Assembly (NCBI GenBank): GCA_964427505.1
Contig: CAYRUO010000001.1
Span: 413,621-477,620, forward strand
Length of the DNA: 64,000 nucleotides
DNA from: Thermanaerothrix sp034436175
Lineage (GTDB): Bacteria > Chloroflexota > Anaerolineae > Anaerolineales > Anaerolineaceae
Reading direction: 5' to 3'
Below, one piece after another: positions 33,152-41,362 of this stretch. The notes beneath the pieces were generated by a model. That model saw nothing but the letters and a program-made list of their open reading frames with translations, was not told where the DNA came from and ran no database searches. Within the stretch, counting starts at the first letter, position 1, and each line of letters starts with the position of its first letter. A program made the position numbers and the translations under genes.

Positions 33152-33181
33152 TTGACGTTTTTCCTTTAAGCATGGTATGAT
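33152..33181 (+). promoter_or_regulatory. Vegetative promoter of the heat-shock operon
   Basis: TTGACG (33152-33157), 18-base spacer, TATGAT (33176-33181). The CIRCE operator follows 16 bases later, just downstream of the expected start site. Confidence 0.8.
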
Positions 33182-33197
33182 GAAACTCGAAATGTTT

Positions 33198-33224
33198 TTA
33201 GCACTCTCACTTCGAGAGTGCTAA
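33198..33224. promoter_or_regulatory. CIRCE operator for HrcA
   Basis: TTAGCACTC-N9-GAGTGCTAA, an exact match to the CIRCE consensus, placed 19 bases before the hrcA ATG in the 5' leader. HrcA binding here represses hrcA-grpE-dnaK-dnaJ and is released on heat shock when GroE is titrated by unfolded protein. No groESL is in the window. Confidence 0.97.
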
Positions 33225-33242
33225 TTATAGGTGAGCAAAGCG

Positions 33243-34316
33243 ATGAATGACCTTACCGAACGTCAGAAGTTTATTCTGACTTTAGTAATCCACGAATATA
33301 TTCGCACCGCAACGCCGGTAGCCTCTCAGCATTTGGTGGCGCGCTATAAACTGGATATGTCGTCGGCTACCGTGCGCAACGAGTTAGCCGTGCTTACCGA
33401 GCGGGGCTATTTGCGTCAACCTCACACCTCGGCCGGGAGAGTGCCCACCGAGGAAGGGTACCGCTATTTTGTGAGCCGCTTGATTCAGGCCACCGAGTTG
33501 CCCGATTCGACCCGGCGCATGATCAGCCACCAGTTCTACCAGATGCGCTACGATGTAGAGCAGTGGATGCGTCTGGCGGCCTCAATTTTGGCGCATCAAT
33601 CACGGGCCGCCTCGTTGGTGACGGCGCCGCATCCCGAGAAAGCACGTCTTAAGCATCTGGAACTGATTGCCACCCGTGGACGCCAGGTGTTGATGGTGCT
33701 GGTCATGGTGGGTGGAGAAATTCATCAACGCATCTTGATCCTAAGCGAACCGGTTGGGCAAGATCAACTCTCCCAAGCCGCTCACCACATTACTACTCTC
33801 TACCAGGGCAAAGATGCGGAGCAAATTCGTGCTCTGCGTTCATTGGTCGAGGGTTTGGAGGCGGATGTGTTAGAGTGGGTTTTGGAAGAAATGGAGCAAG
33901 TGGATTCGGTGGTGGCAGGGGAAGTGTATCTGGACGGTCTTACCAATGTGCTTTCCGAACCCGAATTCACCGCCTCGGATGAAGCCCGCCGGGCGCTCAA
34001 GTTATTAGAAGAACCCACCCTGCTTCAAGACCTTTTGGCGCGTACCGTTCTGACCCATACGCCCGGAGGGGTTCAGGTGCTTATCGGTGGTGAAGGAACA
34101 TGGGAAGAACTACGTCAGTGTTCCATCGTGTTAGGTAGTTACGGCGCACCGGGGGTGGCCATGGGCACGCTGGGGGTATTAGGCCCAATGCGGATGTCCT
34201 ATGGCCGGGCGATATCGGTGGTGCGTTTTATGTCCAACCTACTGAGCGATTTGGTAACCGAAACATTGATGGATGATTCGGCGATAAAACCGGAGGGCGA
34301 GGTGAGCCATGAATAA
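33243..34316 (+). CDS. hrcA: Heat-inducible transcription repressor HrcA
   Basis: Repressor that binds CIRCE, with GroE as its folding thermometer. The N-terminal winged helix is MNDLTERQKFILTLVIHEYI and DMSSATVRNELAVLTERGYLRQPHTSAGRVPTEEGYRYFV, followed by the GAF-like effector domain; IVLGSYGAPGVAMGTLGVLGPMRMSYGRAI near the C-terminus is conserved. I start at ATG 33243 (AGGTGA at 8 bases), not the in-frame GTG at 33231. The protein is 357 residues. It overlaps grpE by 8 bases. Confidence 0.96.
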   Translation: MNDLTERQKFILTLVIHEYIRTATPVASQHLVARYKLDMSSATVRNELAVLTERGYLRQPHTSAGRVPTEEGYRYFVSRLIQATELPDSTRRMISHQFYQMRYDVEQWMRLAASILAHQSRAASLVTAPHPEKARLKHLELIATRGRQVLMVLVMVGGEIHQRILILSEPVGQDQLSQAAHHITTLYQGKDAEQIRALRSLVEGLEADVLEWVLEEMEQVDSVVAGEVYLDGLTNVLSEPEFTASDEARRALKLLEEPTLLQDLLARTVLTHTPGGVQVLIGGEGTWEELRQCSIVLGSYGAPGVAMGTLGVLGPMRMSYGRAISVVRFMSNLLSDLVTETLMDDSAIKPEGEVSHE

Positions 34317-34977
34317 AAATGAGCGTGAATCCAAAGCAGTCCCCTTGAGCGCGGAAGAAGCACAGGCGGCTGCTGCCGAACCTCAAGCCGTGTCCTCAGA
34401 TGTCACTGCCTCTACGCAGGCAGAAACGACTGAGGAGACGGCTTCAGCCGTTGAACAACTGCAGGAAGGAACAACCGAAGCGACCAGTGAACCAATGACC
34501 ACCATTCCATTAAGCGAATACGAAGCTTTGAAACAGGAGCTCGAACGCGCTCAGCAGTCGGAGAAAGCCTATTTTGAGGGCTGGCAGCGCGAACGGGCGG
34601 ATTTTATCAATTACAAGAAGCGCATTGAGCGTGAGCAGAGCCAACTGGCCGAGACAATTGCGGCCAATATTCTCAAAAAGTATCTGGTCATTGTGGACGA
34701 TTTGGAACGGGCCCTTAAAAATCGCCCGGCCAATGTTGATCCACAGTGGCTGGAAGGTATTGAATTAATCTACAAAAAATTAATGGCCATATTGGAGGCC
34801 GAAGGGGTTAAGCGCATCCCTGCGGAAGGGGCCATGTTTGACCCGAATTTACACGAAGCCATTTCGCACGAAGAAAGCCCAGAGCACGAAAGCGGCCAGA
34901 TCATTGAAGTAGTTCAACAAGGTTATACCATCGGCGATCGTGTGCTTCGACCGGCGCTGGTGAGAGTTGCACGTTAG
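34309..34977 (+). CDS. grpE: Nucleotide exchange factor GrpE
   Basis: Exchanges ADP for ATP on DnaK. The first 65 residues are acidic and low-complexity (Ala/Glu/Thr-rich), followed by the long dimerisation helix (LSEYEALKQELERAQQSEKAYFEGWQRERADFINYKKR) and the C-terminal beta-wing with GAMFDPNLHEAISHEES. The protein is 222 residues, slightly long because of the disordered head. The ATG overlaps the hrcA stop region, and dnaK follows after 13 bases. Confidence 0.96.
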   Translation: MNKNERESKAVPLSAEEAQAAAAEPQAVSSDVTASTQAETTEETASAVEQLQEGTTEATSEPMTTIPLSEYEALKQELERAQQSEKAYFEGWQRERADFINYKKRIEREQSQLAETIAANILKKYLVIVDDLERALKNRPANVDPQWLEGIELIYKKLMAILEAEGVKRIPAEGAMFDPNLHEAISHEESPEHESGQIIEVVQQGYTIGDRVLRPALVRVAR

Positions 34978-34990
34978 GAGGAATTTTGAC

Positions 34991-36883
34991 ATGGGTAAAA
35001 TCGTAGGTATTGACCTCGGCACGACCAATTCTGTGGTGGCGGTGATGATCGGCGGGGAGCCGGTTGTCATCCCTTCGGCAGAAGGGGAACGTCTGGTTCC
35101 CTCGGTAGTAGCCGTCAACAAAAACCACGAGCGCCTGGTGGGGCGTGCGGCACGCAACCAGGCTATTGTGAACCCGGAGAATACGATTTTTTCAATTAAG
35201 CGCTTGATGGGGCGCAAGTATGACGACCCAGAGGTGCAACGCACGATCAGCCGCGTGCCTTATAAGGTCACCAAAGCTCCCAATGGCGATGCGCGCGTGG
35301 TTCTGGATGGACGTGAATATTCGCCGCCGGAAATTTCGGCGATGATCCTGGCCAAACTTAAAGCCGATGCCGAGGCTTATCTGGGTGAACCCGTAACCCA
35401 AGCGGTTATCACCGTGCCGGCTTATTTTAACGATGCCCAGCGCAATGCAACCAAAGATGCCGGTAAGATCGCCGGTTTGGAGGTATTGCGCATCATCAAT
35501 GAGCCAACCGCGTCCTCTCTGGCTTACGGACTGGACAAGAAGAAGAATGAGGTGATTGCCGTCTATGACCTGGGCGGTGGAACATTTGATATTTCGATCC
35601 TTGATGTTGGTGAAGGTGTATTTCAGGTCAAATCCACCAGCGGTGATACGTTCCTGGGTGGTGATGACTTTGATCAGCGCCTGATGGATTACCTCATTGA
35701 GGAATTTAAAAAAGAAACCGGGATAGATTTGCGGCAGGATCGGCAGGCATTACAGCGCCTCAAAGAGGCGGCTGAGAAGGCTAAGATTGAACTCTCGACA
35801 ATGTTGCAGACCGAAATTAATTTGCCTTACATCACTGCCGATTCGACCGGCCCTAAACATTTGGTTAAAACCATTACCCGTGCGAAATTGGAGCAGTTGA
35901 CCGCAGATCTCATCGAGCGGACGATTGAACCGGTCAAGCGGGCTTTGAGCGATGCCGGTCTTCAGCCCTCGGATGTGAACGAGGTGGTTTTGGTAGGGGG
36001 GATGACCCGTATGCCGGCAGTGCAAGATGCTGTGCGTCGTCTCTTTGGCAAAGAACCGCATAAAGGCGTCAATCCTGATGAAGTGGTCGCGATTGGTGCG
36101 GCTATTCAGGCGGCGGTGCTGGGTGGCGAGGTGCGCGATGTCGTGTTGGTGGATGTCACACCTCTGACGCTCTCGGTGGAGACATTGGGGGGTGTGGCGA
36201 CCCCGATTGTGGAGCGCAACTCTGCCATTCCGACCAGCAAGAGTCAAATTTTCACCACAGCGACCGATAACCAGACCCAAGTAGAAATCCATGTCGTCCA
36301 GGGTGAACGCCCGATGGCGGCAGATAACAAATCCTTGGGGCGGTTTATCCTGGATGGTATTCCGCCAGCTCCGCGAGGCGTGCCTCAAATCGAAGTGCGT
36401 TTTGATATTGACGCCAATGGTATCCTGACCGTTACGGCTCGGGATAAAGCAACCGGACGCTATCAGCATATTACTATTCAGGCATCGTCCGGGCTGACAG
36501 AAGAGGAAATCGAACGAATGCGCAAAGAGGCTGAAGCCAACGCGGAGGCCGACCGCCGCCGCAAGGAACTGGCCGAGGTGCGCAACCAAGCCGATAACAT
36601 GATTTACACGGCTGAGAAGTTGTTGCGCGACTATAGCGGGCGCATCTCAGACGCGGACAAGCGGCAGGTCGAAGAGGCGGTGAATCATTTGCGCGAGGTC
36701 ATGCAGGGTCAAGATATCACCGCCATCCGCCAAGCGAATGATGCGCTTAGTCAGGTTATCCAGCGGGTGGGTGGTGCCATGTATCAATCGGCGCAAGAGA
36801 CGACCGCGGGTGGTCCATCAACGGCTTCCTCGTCCTCTGGAGAGGGCGAAGTGGTTGACGGTGAGTTTAAAGAAAAAGAGTGA
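34991..36883 (+). CDS. dnaK: Chaperone DnaK (Hsp70)
   Basis: ATP-dependent chaperone of 630 residues. The ATPase domain starts IVGIDLGTTNSVVAVM; AVITVPAYFNDAQR, NEPTASSLAYGLD and VYDLGGGTFDISILD follow; the substrate-binding beta domain begins after DVTPLTLSVET, and the C-terminal lid ends in a Ser/Gly/Glu-rich tail. The start is ATG 34991, ten bases after a perfect AGGAGG; an earlier in-frame ATG at 34967 lies inside grpE. It sits under CIRCE control with hrcA and grpE. Confidence 0.98.
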   Translation: MGKIVGIDLGTTNSVVAVMIGGEPVVIPSAEGERLVPSVVAVNKNHERLVGRAARNQAIVNPENTIFSIKRLMGRKYDDPEVQRTISRVPYKVTKAPNGDARVVLDGREYSPPEISAMILAKLKADAEAYLGEPVTQAVITVPAYFNDAQRNATKDAGKIAGLEVLRIINEPTASSLAYGLDKKKNEVIAVYDLGGGTFDISILDVGEGVFQVKSTSGDTFLGGDDFDQRLMDYLIEEFKKETGIDLRQDRQALQRLKEAAEKAKIELSTMLQTEINLPYITADSTGPKHLVKTITRAKLEQLTADLIERTIEPVKRALSDAGLQPSDVNEVVLVGGMTRMPAVQDAVRRLFGKEPHKGVNPDEVVAIGAAIQAAVLGGEVRDVVLVDVTPLTLSVETLGGVATPIVERNSAIPTSKSQIFTTATDNQTQVEIHVVQGERPMAADNKSLGRFILDGIPPAPRGVPQIEVRFDIDANGILTVTARDKATGRYQHITIQASSGLTEEEIERMRKEAEANAEADRRRKELAEVRNQADNMIYTAEKLLRDYSGRISDADKRQVEEAVNHLREVMQGQDITAIRQANDALSQVIQRVGGAMYQSAQETTAGGPSTASSSSGEGEVVDGEFKEKE

Positions 36884-36920
36884 TTTGGGTTAATCATGGT
36901 GATAAGATAACACTAATGTT

Positions 36921-36949
36921 CTCCGTTTGATGCGGAGCAGGGATTTTTT
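36921..36949 (+). other. Weak hairpin between dnaK and dnaJ
   Basis: CTCCG-TTTGATG-CGGAG (36921-36937), then a six-base gap and TTTTTT (36944-36949). The stem is only five pairs and detached from the T-run. It could reduce read-through to dnaJ or mark an RNA processing site. Confidence 0.3.
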
Positions 36950-36972
36950 GTGTAGACGAGAATAAAAAAACC

Positions 36973-38091
36973 ATGACACCACGTGACTATTACGAGGTTT
37001 TAGGGGTAAGCCGCGACGCAACGCTGGATGAAATTAAGGCCGCGTTTCGCAGTCTGGCGCGTAAATACCATCCTGATGTCAATAAATCGCCGGACGCGGA
37101 AAATATTTTTAAGGAAATCAATGAGGCTTACAGCGTGCTCTCAGACCCCGAAAAGCGGGCGGCGTATGACCGCTACGGGCACGCCGGCGTGAGTGGGATG
37201 GGCGGTATGCCCGATTTCACCACCATTGACTTTGCCGATCTCTTTGAGGAATTTTTCGGGTTCGGCATGGGCGGGAGCACGCGGCGCCAACGCCGTTCTC
37301 CTCGCCGCGGTGCCGATTTACATACCACCGTATGGCTTGAGTTTGAGGAAGCCATCTTTGGTACCGAAAAAGAGATTGAAATTACCCGCGATGAGACGTG
37401 TAGCGTGTGTCATGGAAGCGGGGCCGAGCCGGGAACCTCACCCTCGCGATGCCCCACCTGTGGAGGGCGTGGGGAGGTACGCCAGACCCGTCAGACCTTT
37501 CTGGGGTCACTTGTGCAGGTCATTACCTGCCCAACCTGCAATGGCAGTGGTGAGGTCATTCAGACGCCTTGCCATCAATGCCGTGGGCGTGGTCTGGAGC
37601 GGCGCACGGTGCGCAAAACGGTGCGCATTCCTGCGGGGGTAGATAATGGCACTCAAATCCGATTGGCGGGTGAAGGACAACCCGGAGTCTACGGTGGTCC
37701 TAATGGCAACCTGTATATTGAGATTCGCGTTAAAGAGCACAAGTATTTCCGACGCAAAGATGATGACATCCTGCTCGATTTAAACATCAATATTCCTCAG
37801 GCTGTGCTAGGGGCTGAGATTGAGGTGCCAACAGTAGATGGAAAAGCCAAGTTGACCATTCCACCGGGAACACAGCCTGGAAAGATCTTCCGTCTCAAAG
37901 GTAAGGGTGTGCCCCACTTACGCGGGAATGGTCGCGGCGACCAGTTGGTGATCGTCAATGTGGAGATTCCCACCCGTCTAACGGCAGAGCAGCGGGAGTT
38001 GTTTGAGAAATTAGCCAAAACCATGGGCACAGAACCCCACCCTCAGGAGAAGTCTTTCCTCGACTTACTCAAGGAGGTTTTAGGTGGCTGA
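36973..38091 (+). CDS. dnaJ: Chaperone DnaJ (type I Hsp40)
   Basis: Co-chaperone that stimulates DnaK ATPase. The J domain has YHPDVNKSPDAENIFKEINEAYSVLSDPEKRAAYDRYG; a short Gly-rich linker; then four CxxCxGxG zinc repeats (CSVCHGSG, CPTCGGRG, CPTCNGSG, CHQCRGRG); and the C-terminal substrate-binding domains. The protein is 372 residues, complete. It follows dnaK after 89 bases, with a weak hairpin in the gap, and overlaps prmA by 8 bases. Confidence 0.97.
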   Translation: MTPRDYYEVLGVSRDATLDEIKAAFRSLARKYHPDVNKSPDAENIFKEINEAYSVLSDPEKRAAYDRYGHAGVSGMGGMPDFTTIDFADLFEEFFGFGMGGSTRRQRRSPRRGADLHTTVWLEFEEAIFGTEKEIEITRDETCSVCHGSGAEPGTSPSRCPTCGGRGEVRQTRQTFLGSLVQVITCPTCNGSGEVIQTPCHQCRGRGLERRTVRKTVRIPAGVDNGTQIRLAGEGQPGVYGGPNGNLYIEIRVKEHKYFRRKDDDILLDLNINIPQAVLGAEIEVPTVDGKAKLTIPPGTQPGKIFRLKGKGVPHLRGNGRGDQLVIVNVEIPTRLTAEQRELFEKLAKTMGTEPHPQEKSFLDLLKEVLGG

Positions 38092-39004
38092 ACCGCGCTG
38101 GTTGGAAGTCTCTTTGATTGTAGACGAAGAATTGGCTGAGGCAGTCGCCGAGGTGCTGGCGCGCTTCACCACACAGGGCGGGGTAGCCATGGAGCAAGCG
38201 GTTACCTATGATGCTTATGAAATCGAAGGTCAACCGGTGGGTCCGGTTAAGGTATTTGGGTATCTGGTGGCTGATGCCAATCTTGAGGAAGTGCGTCAAC
38301 GTTTGGAAGAAGCTCTCTGGCATCTTGGCCAGATCCAACAACTGCCATCCCCAACCTATCGCTGGGTTGAGGATCAGGATTGGATGGAAGCCTGGAAACA
38401 GCACTACCATCCTCTTCCGATCGGGACGCGGTTGCTCGTGGCACCGCCGTGGGCGGAGTTTAATGCCCAGGGGCGAGTGGTAGTACGGATTGATCCCAGC
38501 ATGGCATTCGGCACCGGAACCCATCCCAGCACCCAGTTATCCCTGGAACTCTTAGAACATTACTTACACCCCGGTCAAGAGGTGATAGATGTTGGATGTG
38601 GTTCGGGCATCTTAGCCATTGCCGCGGTTAAACTCGGAGCAACTCGGGCGCTGGCCGTAGATATTGATCAGGCGGCTGTGCGTGCTACCGAGGAAAATGC
38701 TCATCTCAATAATGTGGCAGCCCAGATCGAGGTGGGTCTGGGATCAGTACGTGAGATCCTGCAGGGACGATTTAGTCTGCGTCGTGCTCCCCTAGTTTTG
38801 GCAAACATCTTGGCGCCGGTGATCAAAGCACTTTTTGAAGATGGTCTGGCGGATTTGGTAATACCGGAGGGGATCTTGATTCTCTCAGGGCTGCTCCAAG
38901 AGCAAGCCGCAGAGATTGAAAATGTGGCAAGAACAAAAAATTTAACCCCACTGGAGCAACGCACCAGTGGGGATTGGGTGGCTTTGGCGCTTCGCAAGGG
39001 TTAG
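38084..39004 (+). CDS. prmA: Ribosomal protein L11 methyltransferase
   Basis: Uses SAM to trimethylate L11. The N-terminal substrate-recognition domain (about 1-95) precedes the Rossmann methyltransferase with FGTGTHPSTQLSLE, VIDVGCGSGILAIAAVKLGA and LANILAPVI; 306 residues. The GTG start at 38084 is six bases after AAGGAGG and overlaps dnaJ. Its last 70 bases also encode, on the other strand, the terminator of the converging phosphoribosyltransferase gene. Confidence 0.95.
   Translation: MAEPRWLEVSLIVDEELAEAVAEVLARFTTQGGVAMEQAVTYDAYEIEGQPVGPVKVFGYLVADANLEEVRQRLEEALWHLGQIQQLPSPTYRWVEDQDWMEAWKQHYHPLPIGTRLLVAPPWAEFNAQGRVVVRIDPSMAFGTGTHPSTQLSLELLEHYLHPGQEVIDVGCGSGILAIAAVKLGATRALAVDIDQAAVRATEENAHLNNVAAQIEVGLGSVREILQGRFSLRRAPLVLANILAPVIKALFEDGLADLVIPEGILILSGLLQEQAAEIENVARTKNLTPLEQRTSGDWVALALRKG
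38935..38972 (-). terminator. Terminator for the nicotinate phosphoribosyltransferase gene, inside prmA
   Basis: On the minus strand CCCCACTGG (38972-38964), 9-base loop, CCAGTGGGG (38954-38946), then TTAAATTTTTT (to 38935). Stem and T-run are both good. It lies entirely within the 3' part of prmA; on the plus strand the same stem has no T-run. Confidence 0.75.
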
Positions 39005-39013
39005 GAAAAGACC

Positions 39014-40357
39014 TCACCAAACCCGTTCTAGGTCGGGGTTGTCCAACGGACGGCGTCCCACTTTAGCCATGTCCACCCATTGCCCATGCACTTTGACCCG
39101 CACGACATCCGCAGTGAAATCGGTCACGGTTGGGCCGTGGTTATCGAAAAGGGCGGAGCCGACTGCATAGATATCCACGGGGACATGAAGTTTTTCAAAG
39201 CGGCTAATTTTTTCGGGGTTAAAGCCACCCGAAACCACAATCTTTACCCGTTGGCAGTATTTTCGGGCTTCATCACGCCATTTGGGCGGAATATCCCAAG
39301 TTTCCCATTGAGTATCTAGGGCTTGACGGACATTAAAGACCAACCGCGGGGTAACCCCTAAATCCAGGCTGGGATCACCCAGCGGTGGCACACTGCGGTC
39401 ACGTAAGTTGCCGCCGGTATCCAGACGCACGCCATATAAGATATAACGGCGTGCTTCGGCTTCGTTGCCTTCTTCAAGCAAACGATAATAACGTTCGAAC
39501 ATGGCACGGCAAACGGCCAGGGAATCCGTAACACAGTCGTTGTTAAAATCCACCAACGCGATGCGTGGGATGTTAACCGGCAATACCTGAGCGAAGGCGA
39601 GCATGGCTTCTGCAGTATCCCCGAGGAAGGAGGCAATCGCGGCGTGGGCGACCGTTCCGCCCCCGGAGCCGCCCCACCAATCGCCTTGAGCGTCGGTGGA
39701 GACAAAGGGCCCCAAGGTACTGCCGTAATCCATGTTATAACGCTGCACCGCGATTTGATAAGCGTATCCATCAGCAGCCTGAACCTCGTGCAAATCAAAG
39801 CGTGCCGGGAAGAAGAGCACCGGTTTACCGCGGGCGGCGATTAATGTTTCATAGACATTCGTGGCAATACGGCTGGCGCGGGTTAAGATGCCTAGCGTGG
39901 GGGTCTCTAAAATAGCGAAATCGCGGTAGCGTCCACGCACTTTCATGACCGGCTGCGCATTCATCGGATCGCCATTGCCATGGACGACGGCACCGTCGTG
40001 AACTGCCCAAACTTCAAGTTGATCGGCAGTATTGACGAATTGATCACCTTCCCAGTAACCGGTGCAATGGCGAAGCATGGTTAGGGCTTTGTCCACCCCG
40101 ACCACAATGGTGCGCCCTGGGCGGCGGGTGAACCACTGCATTTCAACCTCGATGTCGCCGCACTTTACTCCTTCGGGACTGATGCCTTCGGGGAGGCGGT
40201 GGGCTTTTCCCTGGTAGGTATAGCCCATCTCGGAAAGGCGGGTGAGCATGTAAGCGATATTGACAAAGTATTTATCCGTGTACCAACCACGGCGCATGCG
40301 TTCAATATCAAGTTTGAACGTGGCATTGGTCAATCGCTGTCCATCGAAAATGCTCAT
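39014..40357 (-). CDS. pncB: Nicotinate phosphoribosyltransferase
   Basis: Condenses nicotinate with PRPP to nicotinate mononucleotide in NAD salvage. The 447-residue protein has the type II phosphoribosyltransferase pattern: TPTLGILTRASRIATNVYE, FDLHEVQAADGYAYQIA, GVRLDTGGNLRDRS (catalytic Asp region) and VVSGGFNPEKI for phosphate binding. It starts at ATG 40357 with AAAGGAG at 8 bases. It has a strong promoter, an operator-like dyad at the transcription start and its own terminator inside prmA, so it is an independent unit. Its product is the substrate of NadD (17617-18222). Confidence 0.88.
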   Translation of the reverse strand: MSIFDGQRLTNATFKLDIERMRRGWYTDKYFVNIAYMLTRLSEMGYTYQGKAHRLPEGISPEGVKCGDIEVEMQWFTRRPGRTIVVGVDKALTMLRHCTGYWEGDQFVNTADQLEVWAVHDGAVVHGNGDPMNAQPVMKVRGRYRDFAILETPTLGILTRASRIATNVYETLIAARGKPVLFFPARFDLHEVQAADGYAYQIAVQRYNMDYGSTLGPFVSTDAQGDWWGGSGGGTVAHAAIASFLGDTAEAMLAFAQVLPVNIPRIALVDFNNDCVTDSLAVCRAMFERYYRLLEEGNEAEARRYILYGVRLDTGGNLRDRSVPPLGDPSLDLGVTPRLVFNVRQALDTQWETWDIPPKWRDEARKYCQRVKIVVSGGFNPEKISRFEKLHVPVDIYAVGSALFDNHGPTVTDFTADVVRVKVHGQWVDMAKVGRRPLDNPDLERVW

Positions 40358-40391
40358 AGCGGCTACTCCTTTGGGGGCGCGGTGATAATAA

Positions 40392-40406
40392 GTGTAGGAT
40401 TTACAC
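40392..40406. promoter_or_regulatory. Inverted repeat at the pncB transcription start
   Basis: GTGTA-N5-TACAC, centred at the predicted +1 of the pncB promoter. The position is typical for a repressor operator; it does not match NiaR or NrtR sites that I know. Confidence 0.4.
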
Positions 40407-40412
40407 GAAAGC

Positions 40413-40441
40413 ATTATATGCGCGGTTATGGGGCGGGTCAA
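40413..40441 (-). promoter_or_regulatory. Promoter of pncB
   Basis: On the minus strand TTGACC (40441-40436), exactly 17 bases, TATAAT (40418-40413). About 50 bases of leader precede the ATG and contain an AAAGGAG site. Confidence 0.8.
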
Positions 40442-40520
40442 GTTGGGTGAAAGTTATCGCCCAACGTCGGCTGTGAATGGGCGATTTTGCGGTAAAATAC
40501 AGCCCGTGAGGAGATGAGCA

Positions 40521-40754
40521 ATGCAGGGATTGGAACTTGTGGGCCGTTTTTTAGTGCTTGCGGGCGTGGTTTTGATCATCGTTGGGGGTATTGTGTGGGG
40601 GTTGGCCAAGATCCCCTCGTTGTCAAACTTGCCGGGGACAATCAAAATTGAAACCTCTGGCCTTACCTGCATCTTTCCCTTGCTGGCATCGGTGGTTCTC
40701 AGTCTGGTCTTGACCATCGTTCTAAATATCATCGTTCGTCTTCTCAACCGTTAA
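40521..40754 (+). CDS. DUF2905-family small membrane protein
   Basis: 77 residues with two hydrophobic helices (about 6-28 and 50-73) separated by the conserved loop LAKIPSLSNLPGTIKIETSGLTCIFPLL, which defines DUF2905. The function is unknown. GAGGAG lies 8 bases before the ATG. It is followed after 27 bases by the phosphoribosyltransferase gene. Confidence 0.85.
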   Translation: MQGLELVGRFLVLAGVVLIIVGGIVWGLAKIPSLSNLPGTIKIETSGLTCIFPLLASVVLSLVLTIVLNIIVRLLNR

Positions 40755-40781
40755 CATTGAAGATAAGGAGAGTTGTACATT

Positions 40782-41336
40782 ATGTCCAAATCGCGTCCCG
40801 TCTATACCGTTGAACTAGCCGGTCTGAAACGCGACTTGCCGCTTTTTGAGGTCAAACCCGGCCTGAAGATCGCGATCCTCAATATCCTAGGAGATACAGC
40901 GTTGGTGCAGGCCAGTGCCAAAGCCCTGGGTGAGCGCCTTAGGGAGTATGATTTTGATGTGATCGTCACCGCCGAGTCCAAAAGCATCCCCTTAGCCCAT
41001 GCGCTTTCGCTCGAGCTGGATAAGCCCTACATTGTGCTGCGAAAGGCGTATAAATTTTATATGGGCGAGGCGTTACACTCAGAAACGGTTTCAATCACAA
41101 CGGGTGTTCCACAAACCCTCTATTTGGACGAAAAAGATCGCGCCATGCTGAAGGGAAAAAAGGTGTTGCTGTTGGATGATGTTGTCAGCACCGGATCAAC
41201 CCTGGAAGGGATGCGCAACTTGATGGCACAAGCGGGGGCTATCGTAGCGGTGGAAGCCGCTATCTGTACGGAGGGTGACCGAGAGCGCTGGAAGGGAATT
41301 GTGGCGCTTCATCATCTGCCCCTTTTTGTGGACTAG
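40782..41336 (+). CDS. Adenine/xanthine-type phosphoribosyltransferase
   Basis: Type I phosphoribosyltransferase of 184 residues, likely converting a purine base and PRPP to its nucleotide. The PRPP-binding loop is VLLLDDVVSTGSTLEGM, and the flexible loop is around LRKAYKFYMG; VIVTAESKSIPLAHALS resembles adenine phosphoribosyltransferases. ATG 40782 is preceded by AAGGAG at 11 bases; an in-frame TTG nine bases upstream is less likely. Substrate (adenine or xanthine) is inferred from overall resemblance only. Confidence 0.82.
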   Translation: MSKSRPVYTVELAGLKRDLPLFEVKPGLKIAILNILGDTALVQASAKALGERLREYDFDVIVTAESKSIPLAHALSLELDKPYIVLRKAYKFYMGEALHSETVSITTGVPQTLYLDEKDRAMLKGKKVLLLDDVVSTGSTLEGMRNLMAQAGAIVAVEAAICTEGDRERWKGIVALHHLPLFVD

Positions 41337-41362
41337 TTAAACTTGGCCATTTCTGAGAGATC

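Noticed and set aside
35750..36589. 279-codon open frame antisense to dnaK
   Set aside because: Antisense shadow of a highly conserved gene, without a ribosome site or recognisable motif.
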